The notes under the pieces are model-generated. The model was not told where the DNA came from. It did no database searches and was given only the letters and a program-made list of their open reading frames with translations. A stretch of DNA of 33,317 bases from Streptomyces sp. JJ36. GTDB taxonomy: Bacteria; Actinomycetota; Actinomycetes; Streptomycetales; Streptomycetaceae. Every line of letters starts with the position of its first letter. Position 1 is the first letter of the stretch. Position numbers and translations under genes: made by a program. The stretch is taken from the NCBI RefSeq assembly GCF_021696945.1, contig NZ_JACYHE010000067.1, positions 1-33,317 of the forward strand. The letters run 5' to 3'. Below are positions 7,747 to 15,056 of this stretch, piece by piece.

Positions 7747-8334
7747 TCAGTCGCCCAGCGGCACCGAGGACCGGCGCGGGTCGCGCAGGTCGGTGCCGTG
7801 CCGGAGCCACCGCTCCTCCAGCGCGGCCGCTCCGTGCACCCGCTTCCAGGCGGCCTCGTTCGGCGTCATCGGCAGCACCGGCAGGAAGCGCACCGGTTCG
7901 CGCGGCGCTTCCAGCGCCAAGTCCTCCACGAGACCGCCGGGTTCGGCGACCAGCACGGAGGTGAAGGGGGCGGTCGGCCACAGCGGGTCGCCGACGTCCA
8001 GCGAGGCGCCGGGCGCCACCACCACCCCCTCCACCTGCGGCGAGGCGGCGAGCACGGCCAGCGGGCGCAGCACCTTGTCGGTGTCGGCCACCCCCACCCG
8101 CACGGAGAGCAGGAGTTCGGCACGCGGGCCGCGCTCGGGGTCGGCCAGGGCGGCCGCCGGATCGGTCATCGGGGCGGCGGACATCCCCACGGTGGCGTAG
8201 CGCGCCACGTCTCCTTCCAGGAAGCGCAGCACCTCGATGCGTTCGGTGCCCAGGAAGGTGACCGAGGCACGGGCGTCGGGCTCTCCCAGCGTGGAACGCA
8301 GCCGGGCCTCGACGAGTTGAAGAACATCCGCCAT
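7747..8334 (-). CDS. Suppressor-of-fused (SUFU) domain protein
   Basis: 195 aa, one SUFU-like domain across the whole length (MADVLQLVEARL, VARYATVGMS, ELLLSVRV, FLPVLPMTPNEAAWKR). Bacterial SUFU proteins have no established role; some behave as immunity proteins to polymorphic toxins and others are stand-alone housekeeping proteins. No toxin gene is adjacent, so the second option fits better. The start is the ATG at 8334, which has no ribosome site but has TATGCT 7 nt upstream, pointing to a leaderless transcript. An upstream ATG at 8346 overlaps that -10 box and is disfavoured. Confidence 0.85.
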   Translation of the reverse strand: MADVLQLVEARLRSTLGEPDARASVTFLGTERIEVLRFLEGDVARYATVGMSAAPMTDPAAALADPERGPRAELLLSVRVGVADTDKVLRPLAVLAASPQVEGVVVAPGASLDVGDPLWPTAPFTSVLVAEPGGLVEDLALEAPREPVRFLPVLPMTPNEAAWKRVHGAAALEERWLRHGTDLRDPRRSSVPLGD

Positions 8335-8341
8335 ACGCGGG

Positions 8342-8347
8342 AGCATA
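8342..8347 (-). promoter_or_regulatory. -10 box of leaderless promoter, SUFU gene
   Basis: TATGCT (minus strand) lies exactly 7 nt before the ATG at 8334, with no Shine-Dalgarno sequence between them. This spacing puts the first transcribed base at or next to the start codon. Confidence 0.6.
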
Positions 8348-8512
8348 GATCGCGCGAGGACCGTGCGGAGAACCGCGCGGTCCCGTGCGCGGCGTGTGCC
8401 GGGGGTGGCCGGATCTGCCGCTGGAACGCTTCTGCGGGTGTTACCGTTGACCGCTGGTCAGGACATGTCGATCGTCCCCCACGGGGGACCGGCCGGAGGA
8501 GGTGGGGCTGAC

Positions 8513-8578
8513 ATGGATCCGAGTCGACCGTGCAGTACCAACCGTTCTTCCGTCCGGCATGCGCGTCCCCACGCCTGA
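8513..8578 (+). CDS. Possible 21-aa leader peptide upstream of corA
   Basis: A frame of 21 sense codons (MDPSRPCSTNRSSVRHARPHA) starts 9 nt after a perfect AGGAGGT, the strongest ribosome site in this region. It ends at 8578, 281 nt before corA. The protein has no recognisable domain. A second short frame (GTG 8530 to TAG 8622, 30 aa) overlaps it in another phase but has no good ribosome site. It may be a regulatory leader peptide or chance. Support is the ribosome site alone. Confidence 0.35.
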   Translation: MDPSRPCSTNRSSVRHARPHA

Positions 8579-8612
8579 GCCCCTTCATCCCCCGCCGCCG
8601 TGGAATGAAACC

Positions 8613-8628
8613 CGTGAGCTAGGTCACA
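8613..8628. promoter_or_regulatory. Candidate Crp-type operator upstream of corA
   Basis: CGTGA-GCTAGG-TCACA matches the Streptomyces Crp pattern GTG-N6-GNCAC exactly and the enteric pattern TGTGA-N6-TCACA with one mismatch. It lies 232 nt before corA. Confidence 0.4.
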
Positions 8629-8674
8629 ACCCTGCGCCCGGTGGGCCCGTACGACGGAAGAGCGTTCTCGCAGC

Positions 8675-8710
8675 TTCCCGCGTTCCGCTGGAGATTTCCC
8701 GCGTTCCGCT
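8675..8710. repeat. 15-bp direct repeat, 21-bp period, upstream of corA
   Basis: TTCCCGCGTTCCGCT occurs at 8675-8689 and again, identical, at 8696-8710. The 21-bp period is two helical turns, so a protein dimer could bind the same DNA face. Confidence 0.6.
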
Positions 8711-8859
8711 CGAACCGACCGTCCGCGAACGCCGCCGCAGCGGCTGCGCGCGGTGCCCGCTTTGCAGACCTCCGGCCGGGTCCGCCGGCCCGTAGGCCCC
8801 CATTGTGGGCAGCGTTGCGTCCGCCTGCCGGTGGCACGGCACCGCACGAGGAGCCCAGC

Positions 8860-9963
8860 ATGTCCATGATCCGAGACCTGCGCGCCGCCGTACGTCCGCT
8901 CCGCCGCGGGGACCGCGACCCGCACCCCTACGACGGCACCCGCGCCGCGGGCGGCAGCGCCGTCGTCGACTGCGCCGTCTACCGGGAGGGGCACCGCGAC
9001 AGCCACTCCCTCGGCCCCTCCGCGGCACTGCGTACCGTGCGGTCCGAGAACCGCGGCTTCGTGTGGATCGGCCTGCACGAGCCGACGGAGGAGGAGTTCG
9101 CGGAGATCGCCCGGGAGTACGGTCTGCACCCGCTGGCGGTGGAGGACGCCGTGCACGCGCACCAGCGGCCCAAGCTGGAGCGCTACGACGACAGCCTCTT
9201 CACCGTGCTCAAGACCGTGCACTACGTCGAGCACGCCGAACTGACCTCCACCAGCGAGGTGGTGGAGACCGGCGAGGTGATGTGCTTCACCGGTCGGGAC
9301 TACATCATCACCGTCCGGCACGGGGGCCAGGGCTCGTTGCGCGCCCTGCGGCACCGGCTGCAGGAGGACCCGGACCTGCTGGCGAAGGGGCCCTCGGCCG
9401 TGCTGCACGCCATCGCGGACCAGACCGTGGACGGCTATCTCGCGGTCGCCGACGCGGTCCAGGACGACATCGACGAGGTGGAGATCGACGTCTTCTCGGA
9501 GGCGGGCAACCGCCGCCGCGGCGGTGACGCGGGGCGCATCTACCAGCTCAAGCGGGAGGTGCTGGAGTTCAAGCGGGCGGTCTCCCCGCTGCTGCGGCCC
9601 ATGCAGCAGCTCAGCGAGCGCCCGATGCGGCTGATCGACCCGGAGGTGCAGAAGTACTTCCGGGACGTCGCCGACCACCTGGCCCGGGTGAACGAACAGG
9701 TGCTCGGCTTTGACGACCTGCTCAACTCCATCCTCCAGGCGAACCTGGCGCAGGCGACGGTGGCGCAGAACGAGGACATGCGGAAGATCACCTCATGGGC
9801 GGCGATCTTCGCGGTGCCGACGATGATCGCCGGCATCTACGGCATGAACTTCACGTACATGCCCGAACTCGAGTGGCGGTACGGCTATCCGACGGTGCTG
9901 GCCCTCACGGCCGCGATCTGTGCGGCCATCCACCGCGGCTTCAAGCGCAACGGCTGGTTGTGA
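8860..9963 (+). CDS. corA: CorA-type Mg2+/Co2+ transporter
   Basis: 367 aa. The CorA signature YGMNF is at residues 327-331 (GMN 328-330), flanked by two membrane helices at about 311-328 and 342-358. The long N-terminal cytoplasmic domain with extended helices (185-310) is typical of the pentameric CorA channel. Between the helices lies the acidic periplasmic loop MPELEW, an expected ion-attracting element. The ATG at 8860 follows GAGGAG at a good distance. It stands alone on the plus strand behind a long regulatory-looking region. A protein related to MgtE and a DUF1003 protein lie 1.8-4 kb downstream, so this part of the chromosome appears to concern Mg2+. Confidence 0.94.
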   Translation: MSMIRDLRAAVRPLRRGDRDPHPYDGTRAAGGSAVVDCAVYREGHRDSHSLGPSAALRTVRSENRGFVWIGLHEPTEEEFAEIAREYGLHPLAVEDAVHAHQRPKLERYDDSLFTVLKTVHYVEHAELTSTSEVVETGEVMCFTGRDYIITVRHGGQGSLRALRHRLQEDPDLLAKGPSAVLHAIADQTVDGYLAVADAVQDDIDEVEIDVFSEAGNRRRGGDAGRIYQLKREVLEFKRAVSPLLRPMQQLSERPMRLIDPEVQKYFRDVADHLARVNEQVLGFDDLLNSILQANLAQATVAQNEDMRKITSWAAIFAVPTMIAGIYGMNFTYMPELEWRYGYPTVLALTAAICAAIHRGFKRNGWL

Positions 9964-10070
9964 CGGGCGTCTCCGTGCGGTGGGGCCACGCTCCGGCGCC
10001 CGGCCCGGGGCGGCACGCGTCCGGGTCGCTGCCGGCCCCGTTCAGCCGCCCGGCGGATGAGCACACCTAG

Positions 10071-10076
10071 TAGCCT
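10071..10076 (+). promoter_or_regulatory. -10 box of leaderless promoter
   Basis: TAGCCT lies exactly 6 nt before the ATG at 10083, with no Shine-Dalgarno sequence in between, the pattern of a leaderless mRNA. Confidence 0.6.
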
Positions 10077-10082
10077 GCCCGC

Positions 10083-10643
10083 ATGACGCCGCCCGAAGAG
10101 GACTGCCCGGACCGCTCCCTCGCCGACGAGGCGCTGATCGAGGAGTCGGCCAGGAAGTCCGCGCTGCTGTGGGTGCGCGGCCCGGAGGGCCCCGCCCGCG
10201 CGCTGTGGCACGTGTGGCACGAGGGCGCGGTCTGCGTGGTCGGTGACGGCCCGGGCGAACAGCCGTTCGCCGGGATGGGGCTGACGGACGGCGCCGCGGC
10301 CACGGTGACCGCGCGGAGCAAGGACAAGGGCGGCCGGCTGGTCGTCTGGCCGGCACGGGTGGTGGAACTCGCCCCGGGCGGTGCCGACTGGAGCTCCGCG
10401 GCCGGGGAGCTGAAGGGCAAGCGGCTGAACGCACCGGACGCGGAGAGCGTCCTGGAACGCTGGGCCCGCGAGTGCCGGGTGCTCCGGCTGGAGATCGCCG
10501 GTACGCCGGTGCAGCGGCCGGGCGAGATGCCGGACGAGGCCCACACGGCCCCGCCGCTGCCCACCCCGGCGACGACCCGGCGGCCCGCCCCGGCGGCGCT
10601 GCCCAAGCTGCTGCTCCGCCGCGGGCGTCGCAGGCACCGCTGA
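10083..10643 (+). CDS. Conserved actinobacterial protein of unknown function
   Basis: 186 aa. The core (about 20-140) runs SALLWVRG, ARALWHVWHEGAVCVVG, then VTARSKDKGGRLVVWPARV. This is a strand-rich layout that reminds me of the split-barrel FMN-binding proteins related to pyridoxamine-phosphate oxidase, where a short K-x-x-R/N-L element follows the third strand. I cannot confirm a cofactor site. The C-terminal 30 residues are proline- and then arginine-rich (LLLRRGRRRHR) and probably disordered. There is no signal peptide or membrane segment. The ATG at 10083 follows a TANNNT box by 6 nt, so the mRNA is probably leaderless. The gene stands alone between corA and the convergent lipoprotein gene. 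Confidence 0.75.
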   Translation: MTPPEEDCPDRSLADEALIEESARKSALLWVRGPEGPARALWHVWHEGAVCVVGDGPGEQPFAGMGLTDGAAATVTARSKDKGGRLVVWPARVVELAPGGADWSSAAGELKGKRLNAPDAESVLERWARECRVLRLEIAGTPVQRPGEMPDEAHTAPPLPTPATTRRPAPAALPKLLLRRGRRRHR

Positions 10644-10682
10644 GGCAGGCCCGGCACCCGGGCCCGGAGTCCGCACGCCCCG

Positions 10683-10700
10683 GCGGGCCGTGCGGCCCGC
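10683..10700. terminator. Hairpin between convergent genes
   Basis: GCGGGCC-GTGC-GGCCCGC forms a perfect 7-bp stem with a 4-nt loop between the unknown gene (plus) and the lipoprotein gene (minus). It could serve either direction. Confidence 0.45.
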
Positions 10701-10800
10701 GCCGTGCGGGGCGGCGCCCGCACGTCCCGTACCCCGGGCACAGGCCGCGCACCTGCCGCACGCCCGGGCGCACCCCGCAGGCCCGGCGCGTCCCGTAAGG

Positions 10801-11559
10801 TCAGGCGTCCGCGGAGATCTTCTTGCCGTAGTCGACGATGTGCTCCTTCTTGGGCGCGCGCAGCGAGAAGCCCTCGTCCCAGTCGGCCAGCCGGACCGTG
10901 CCGGCCTCGGCGCCGCGGGTGAGCCGCAGCGGGTACGGGGTGCCCTCCAGGGAGACGGCCAGCGTGCCGCCCCGCCCGTCGTTCGCGCGGACCTGGATGG
11001 TGCGGGTGCCGCCGACCTCCGTGCGGTCGCCGGTCTCCCGCTCGCCCTTCAGCGCCAGCAGCCCGTCCAGCAGCACCTCCATCTCGGTGAAGCCGCTGAG
11101 CTTGCGGTAGGCGGGATCCTCCTCCGGGACCTTGACGTACTTGCCGTCGAGCTTCTTGGCCGCGGCGAGGTCGGCCTCCGTGGGCTCCTCGTCGCCGCCC
11201 TTCTCCTGGTGCACCCAGAAGTCCGCGTCCGCCTTGAGGTAGAGGTCCTTCCGCACCCGCAGGAGCTGGAAGGTGTCGCTCTTGGTGGAGACCTCGCCGA
11301 TGCCGCCGCTCTCCTTGAGCCGCATCTCCAGCCGGTAGGTGCGGCCGTTGCTGACGACGGAGCCGGAGAGGCGGACGGAGCCGGCGTTCCGCGCCGCCTG
11401 ACGGGCCTTCTTCTCGATCTTCGCGGCGGGGAGCCTGCCCACCCCGTTGGTGCCCTTGTCCGGGTCGTCGCTGCCGCAGGCGGTGACGGACGTGGTCAGA
11501 CCGGCGCAGAGGAGACTCGCCAGCAGGGCACTCCGCCGGGAGCGGACCCGTCCAGTCAC
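10801..11559 (-). CDS. Lipoprotein, LolA/LppX_LprAFG-like
   Basis: 252 aa. The signal peptide has a basic start (GRVRSRR), a hydrophobic core (ALLASLLCAGLTTSV) and a lipobox ending V-T-A-C, with the cysteine near residue 27. It is therefore exported, lipid-modified and anchored outside the membrane. The mature part is strand-rich with an unclosed half-barrel style (SVRLSGSVVSNGRTYRLEMRL, DLYLKADADFWV, KYVKVPE), as in LolA, LppX and LprG proteins that bind lipids or glycolipids. The GTG at 11559 has GGAGGA 7 nt upstream. It is divergent from the MgtE_N/CBS gene. The ligand is unknown. Confidence 0.8.
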   Translation of the reverse strand: MTGRVRSRRSALLASLLCAGLTTSVTACGSDDPDKGTNGVGRLPAAKIEKKARQAARNAGSVRLSGSVVSNGRTYRLEMRLKESGGIGEVSTKSDTFQLLRVRKDLYLKADADFWVHQEKGGDEEPTEADLAAAKKLDGKYVKVPEEDPAYRKLSGFTEMEVLLDGLLALKGERETGDRTEVGGTRTIQVRANDGRGGTLAVSLEGTPYPLRLTRGAEAGTVRLADWDEGFSLRAPKKEHIVDYGKKISADA

Positions 11560-11734
11560 GTCGGCTTCCTCCAGGAGGTCGGCGGCAGAACCGGACCGCA
11601 CCCTACCGCTGCCGGAGAGCGGGGGCGCAGGGACCGGGTGGGGCAGCCGTCCGGACCACGTCACAAGGCGTGGCCACGCCCGGGCACGCTAGCCTGAAGC
11701 CGGACAAAGCGCCCCGCGACGAGGAGGGCACGGC

Positions 11735-13084
11735 ATGATGGCGGGCCCCGCACGCGTCTTCGTCTCCCACCTCTCCGGCATCGCCGTCTTCGACCCGAAC
11801 GGCGACCGGGTGGGCCGGGTGCGCGACGTGGTGACCGTGCTGCGGCCGGGCGGCCGCCCGCCGCGGGTGCTCGGGCTGGTGGTCGAGGTGGTCAGCCGGC
11901 GCCGCGTCTTCCTGCCGATGACCCGGGTGACCGGCATGCAGTCCGGTCAGGTGCTCACCACCGGTGTGCTGAACATCCGCCGCTTCGAGCAGCGCCCTGC
12001 GGAGACCCTGGTGCTGGGCGAGCTGCTGGACCGCCGGGTCACCCTGGTGGAGACCGGCGAGGAGGTCACCGTGCTGGACGTCGGCATGGTGCAGCCCCCG
12101 GCCCGCCGGGACTGGGAGATCGACAAGGTGTTCGTCCGCCGGGGCGGGGGCGGCGCCCTGCGGCGCCGGATGCGGCGGCGGGAGCCGTCCGGGGGCGGAG
12201 GCGACGGCCGCGCGGGCGAGAAGCTGACCGTCGACTGGTCGGCGGTGACCGGCTTCGCCCGGGAGGAGACGGACCAGGGCGCGGCCAATCTGCTCGCCAC
12301 CTTCGAGCAGCTCCGCCCGGCGGACCTGGCGAACGTGCTGCACCACCTCTCCGCCAAGCGGCGCGCCGAGGTGGCCGCCGCGCTGGACGACGACCGGCTC
12401 GCGGACGTGCTGGAGGAGCTCCCCGAGGACGACCAGGTCGAGATCCTGGGCAAGCTGCAGGAGGAGCGCGCCGCCGACGTGCTGGAGGCGATGGACCCGG
12501 ACGACGCGGCAGACCTGCTCTCCGAGCTGCCGGAGGAGGACAAGGAGCGGCTGCTCCGGCTGATGCAGCCGCAGGACGCGGCCCCGGTGCGGCGCCTGCT
12601 GTCGTACGAGGAGGACACCGCGGGCGGCATGATGACCACCGAGCCGATCATCCTGCGCCCGGACGCCACCGTGGCCGACGCCCTGGCCCGGGTGCGCAAC
12701 GCGGACCTGCCCGCGCCGCTCGCCGCGCAGGTGTACGTCTGCCGGCCGCCGGACGAGACCCCGACCGGCACCTACCTCGGCCTGGTGCATTTCCAGCGGC
12801 TGCTGCGCGAGCCGCCGTTCTCCCTGGTCGGCTCGGTCGTGGACGACGATCTGCGGCCGCTGCCCCCGGACACCCGGCTGCGGGCGCTCACCGGCTATCT
12901 GGCCACGTACAACATCGTCGCGGCGCCGGTGGTGGACGAGGGCGAGCATCTGCTCGGCGCCGTGACGGTGGACGACGTGCTGGACCACCTGCTGCCGGCC
13001 GACTGGCGGGAGTCGGCGGCGGAGGGGCTGCCCGGCCTGCCGGGGGCGGAGCCGTACGCCCGCGGCGGAACGGCGGGGGTCTGA
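11735..13084 (+). CDS. Soluble PRC-like / MgtE_N / CBS protein (no channel domain)
   Basis: 449 aa with three parts. Residues 1-130 are a pair of short strand-rich units resembling PRC barrels. A glycine/arginine linker lies near 136-162. Residues 185-290 form the MgtE N-terminal helical domain, with repeats such as DVLEELPEDDQ and DLLSELPEED. The MgtE hinge DTAGGMMTTE (294-303) leads into a CBS-pair region to about 435. In MgtE these domains sense Mg2+ and gate a five-helix channel. That channel is absent here, and no hydrophobic helix follows. A DUF1003 membrane gene starts 3 nt after the stop. AGGAGG lies 7 nt before the ATG at 11735. The likely role is Mg2+-dependent sensing or regulation, by inference. 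Confidence 0.88.
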   Translation: MMAGPARVFVSHLSGIAVFDPNGDRVGRVRDVVTVLRPGGRPPRVLGLVVEVVSRRRVFLPMTRVTGMQSGQVLTTGVLNIRRFEQRPAETLVLGELLDRRVTLVETGEEVTVLDVGMVQPPARRDWEIDKVFVRRGGGGALRRRMRRREPSGGGGDGRAGEKLTVDWSAVTGFAREETDQGAANLLATFEQLRPADLANVLHHLSAKRRAEVAAALDDDRLADVLEELPEDDQVEILGKLQEERAADVLEAMDPDDAADLLSELPEEDKERLLRLMQPQDAAPVRRLLSYEEDTAGGMMTTEPIILRPDATVADALARVRNADLPAPLAAQVYVCRPPDETPTGTYLGLVHFQRLLREPPFSLVGSVVDDDLRPLPPDTRLRALTGYLATYNIVAAPVVDEGEHLLGAVTVDDVLDHLLPADWRESAAEGLPGLPGAEPYARGGTAGV

Positions 13085-13087
13085 GCC

Positions 13088-13729
13088 GTGCCGGGTCCGG
13101 ACCGCGAGGAGCAGCGGCGGCGGCTGCGCGGCGCCGCCGCCACGCGGATGCGGCTGGACGTGCCGCGGGAGCCGCGCCGCAGCCTCTTCCCGGAGTACGA
13201 CCCCGACGCCTTCGGGCGGCTCTCGGAGAAGATCGCCCGCTTCCTCGGCACCGGCCGGTTCATCGTCTGGATGACGGGCGTGGTGGCGGTGTGGCTCCTC
13301 TGGAACGTCCTGGCGCCGCCGGTCCTGCGGTTCGACGAGTACCCGTTCATCTTCCTGACCCTGATGCTCTCCCTCCAGGCGTCGTACGCCGCCCCGCTGA
13401 TCCTGCTCGCGCAGAACCGGCAGGACGACCGGGACCGGGTCAATCTGGAGCAGGACCGGAGGCAGAACGAGCGCACCATCGCGGACACCGAGTTCCTGAC
13501 CCGGGAGGTCGCCTCGCTGCGGATGGGCCTGGGGGAGGTCGCCACCCGGGACTGGATCCGCTCCGAGCTGGAGGAGCTGCTCGCGGAGCTGCGGGAGATC
13601 CGGGAGCTGCCGGAGACCCCGGGTCCGGAGGGCGGCGAGGACGGCGGCCGGGAGCGGCACGGCGCGGGAGAACGGCGGGAGCGGGGGGACGGCGGGGGCC
13701 GCCGGGGACCGGGGCCGGCGGGGGCGTGA
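13088..13729 (+). CDS. DUF1003 membrane protein
   Basis: 213 aa. Two membrane helices at about 55-74 and 86-108 form the DUF1003 core (FIVWMTGVVAVWLLWN, then FIFLTLMLSLQASYAAPLILLAQNRQ). An acidic/basic coiled-coil region runs from about 118 to 172, followed by a glycine- and arginine-rich tail. The GTG at 13088 comes 3 nt after the stop of the MgtE_N/CBS gene, so the two are almost certainly translated from one mRNA. The family is common in actinobacteria and has no established function. The fixed partnership suggests that the soluble CBS protein docks on this membrane protein. Confidence 0.88.
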   Translation: MPGPDREEQRRRLRGAAATRMRLDVPREPRRSLFPEYDPDAFGRLSEKIARFLGTGRFIVWMTGVVAVWLLWNVLAPPVLRFDEYPFIFLTLMLSLQASYAAPLILLAQNRQDDRDRVNLEQDRRQNERTIADTEFLTREVASLRMGLGEVATRDWIRSELEELLAELREIRELPETPGPEGGEDGGRERHGAGERRERGDGGGRRGPGPAGA

Positions 13730-13774
13730 CCAACGACGCGGACCCGCCCGCTTCGGACCACCGCCCGTCGGCCG

Positions 13775-13780
13775 TACCAT
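13775..13780 (+). promoter_or_regulatory. -10 box of leaderless promoter, mrp
   Basis: TACCAT lies exactly 6 nt before the ATG of mrp at 13787, with no ribosome site in between. Confidence 0.6.
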
Positions 13781-13786
13781 TTCCGC

Positions 13787-14944
13787 ATGGCTACCGACTC
13801 GTACAGCACCCCCACGGAAGAGGCGGTCCGCGCCGCCCTCGCCACGGTGAACGACCCGGAGATCCACCGGCCGATCACCGACCTGGGGATGGTCAAATCC
13901 ATCGACATCGCGCCGGACGGCGCGGTCGCGGTCGGGGTCTATCTGACGGTATCCGGCTGTCCGCTGCGCGAGACGATCACGGCGAACGTCACCGAGGCCG
14001 TCGAACGGGTGGAGGGCGTCACCGGCGTCAGCGTCGAGCTGGACGTGATGAGCGACGAGCAGCGCCGGCAGCTCCGGGACTCGCTGCGCGGCGGCCAGGC
14101 CGAACGCGAGGTGCCGTTCGCCCAGCCGGGTTCGCTGACCCGGGTCTACTGCGTGGCGTCCGGCAAGGGCGGCGTCGGCAAGTCCTCGGTGACGGTCAAC
14201 GTCGCGGCGGCGATGGCGGCCGACGGCCTCAAGGTCGGCGTGGTGGACGCCGACATCTACGGGCACTCGGTCCCACGCATGCTGGGCACCGGCGACGCCC
14301 GGCCGACGCAGGTCGAGGACATGATCATGCCGCCGTCGGCGAGCGGCGTGAAGGTGATCTCCATCGGCATGTTCACGCCGGGCAACGCGCCCGTGGTGTG
14401 GCGCGGCCCGATGCTGCACCGGGCGCTGCAGCAGTTCCTCGCCGACGTGTACTGGGGCGATCTGGACGTCCTGCTGCTGGACCTGCCGCCCGGCACCGGC
14501 GACATCGCGATCTCGGTCGCGCAGCTCGTGCCGAACGCCGAGATCCTGGTCGTCACCACGCCGCAGCAGGCGGCCGCCGAGGTCGCCGAGCGGGCCGGGT
14601 CCATCGCGGTGCAGACCCACCAGAAGATCGTCGGGGTCGTCGAGAACATGTCCGGGATGCCCTGCCCGCACTGCGACGAGATGGTGGACGTCTTCGGCAC
14701 CGGCGGCGGTGAGCGCGTCGCCGAGGGCCTGACGAAGACCACGGGGGCCCAGGTTCCGGTGCTCGGCGCCGTCCCCATCGACGTCCGGCTGCGCGAGAGC
14801 GGCGACGACGGCAAGCCGGTGGTGCTGACCGACCCGGACTCCCCCGCGGGCGCCGCCCTGCGGTCCGTGGCCGGCAAGCTCGGCGGGCGGCAGCGCGGCC
14901 TCTCGGGCATGTCCCTGGGCCTCACGCCGAGCAACAAGTTCTGA
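13787..14944 (+). CDS. mrp: Mrp/ApbC/NBP35 family Fe-S cluster carrier ATPase
   Basis: 385 aa. The N-terminal 90 residues form a MIP18/DUF59 domain (DPEIHRPITDLGMV, SGCPLRETI). The ATPase follows, with the deviant Walker A SGKGGVGKSS at 125-134 and the second P-loop signature DLPPGTGD near 232-239. The bridging cluster motif C293-x2-C296 (CPHC) is present. Members hold a labile [4Fe-4S] cluster across a dimer and pass it to apoproteins. The ATG at 13787 is preceded by a TANNNT box at 6 nt, so the gene likely has its own leaderless promoter despite lying 57 nt after DUF1003. Cytoplasmic. Complete and typical. Confidence 0.95.
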   Translation: MATDSYSTPTEEAVRAALATVNDPEIHRPITDLGMVKSIDIAPDGAVAVGVYLTVSGCPLRETITANVTEAVERVEGVTGVSVELDVMSDEQRRQLRDSLRGGQAEREVPFAQPGSLTRVYCVASGKGGVGKSSVTVNVAAAMAADGLKVGVVDADIYGHSVPRMLGTGDARPTQVEDMIMPPSASGVKVISIGMFTPGNAPVVWRGPMLHRALQQFLADVYWGDLDVLLLDLPPGTGDIAISVAQLVPNAEILVVTTPQQAAAEVAERAGSIAVQTHQKIVGVVENMSGMPCPHCDEMVDVFGTGGGERVAEGLTKTTGAQVPVLGAVPIDVRLRESGDDGKPVVLTDPDSPAGAALRSVAGKLGGRQRGLSGMSLGLTPSNKF

Positions 14945-15010
14945 GCGTCCTCCGCGGCCCCGGACGGCGGCCGCGGGCGCTCCGGACACATCTCCGGACG
15001 CACGGTCGTC

Positions 15011-15042
15011 GAGGGGCCTCTCCCAGCGCGGAGCGGCCCCTC
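15011..15042. terminator. Bidirectional terminator after mrp
   Basis: GAGGGGCC (15011-15018) pairs perfectly with GGCCCCTC (15035-15042) around a 16-nt loop. It lies between the stop of mrp and the convergent stop at 15057, so it can serve both. Confidence 0.6.
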
Positions 15043-15056
15043 CGGCGTGTCCGGGC

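Larger units (their letters stand above)
8348..8859. promoter_or_regulatory. Long upstream region of corA with several repeats
   Basis: About 510 nt between the SUFU promoter and corA. It holds, in order, an inverted repeat TGACC-GCT-GGTCA (8448-8460), a second one GTCCCCC-AC-GGGGGAC (8474-8489), a perfect AGGAGGT (8497-8503) before a 21-codon frame, a Crp-type site (8613-8628), and a 15-bp direct repeat (8675-8689 and 8696-8710). The density suggests a controlled leader for the downstream metal transporter. I did not recognise a known Mg2+ riboswitch. Confidence 0.5.

Noticed and set aside
7747..8334. SUFU protein as an immunity gene of a toxin system
   Set aside because: No toxin, secretion or polymorphic-toxin gene is adjacent; neighbours are housekeeping.
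8362..8860. Mg2+ riboswitch (M-box or ykoK type) before corA
   Set aside because: I could not trace the conserved helices of known Mg2+ riboswitches in the leader.
11603..14989. 1128-codon open frame on the minus strand
   Set aside because: It is the shadow of the MgtE_N/CBS, DUF1003 and mrp genes. The protein is His/Asp/Gln/Arg-rich with no domain, whereas the plus-strand genes carry clear motifs.
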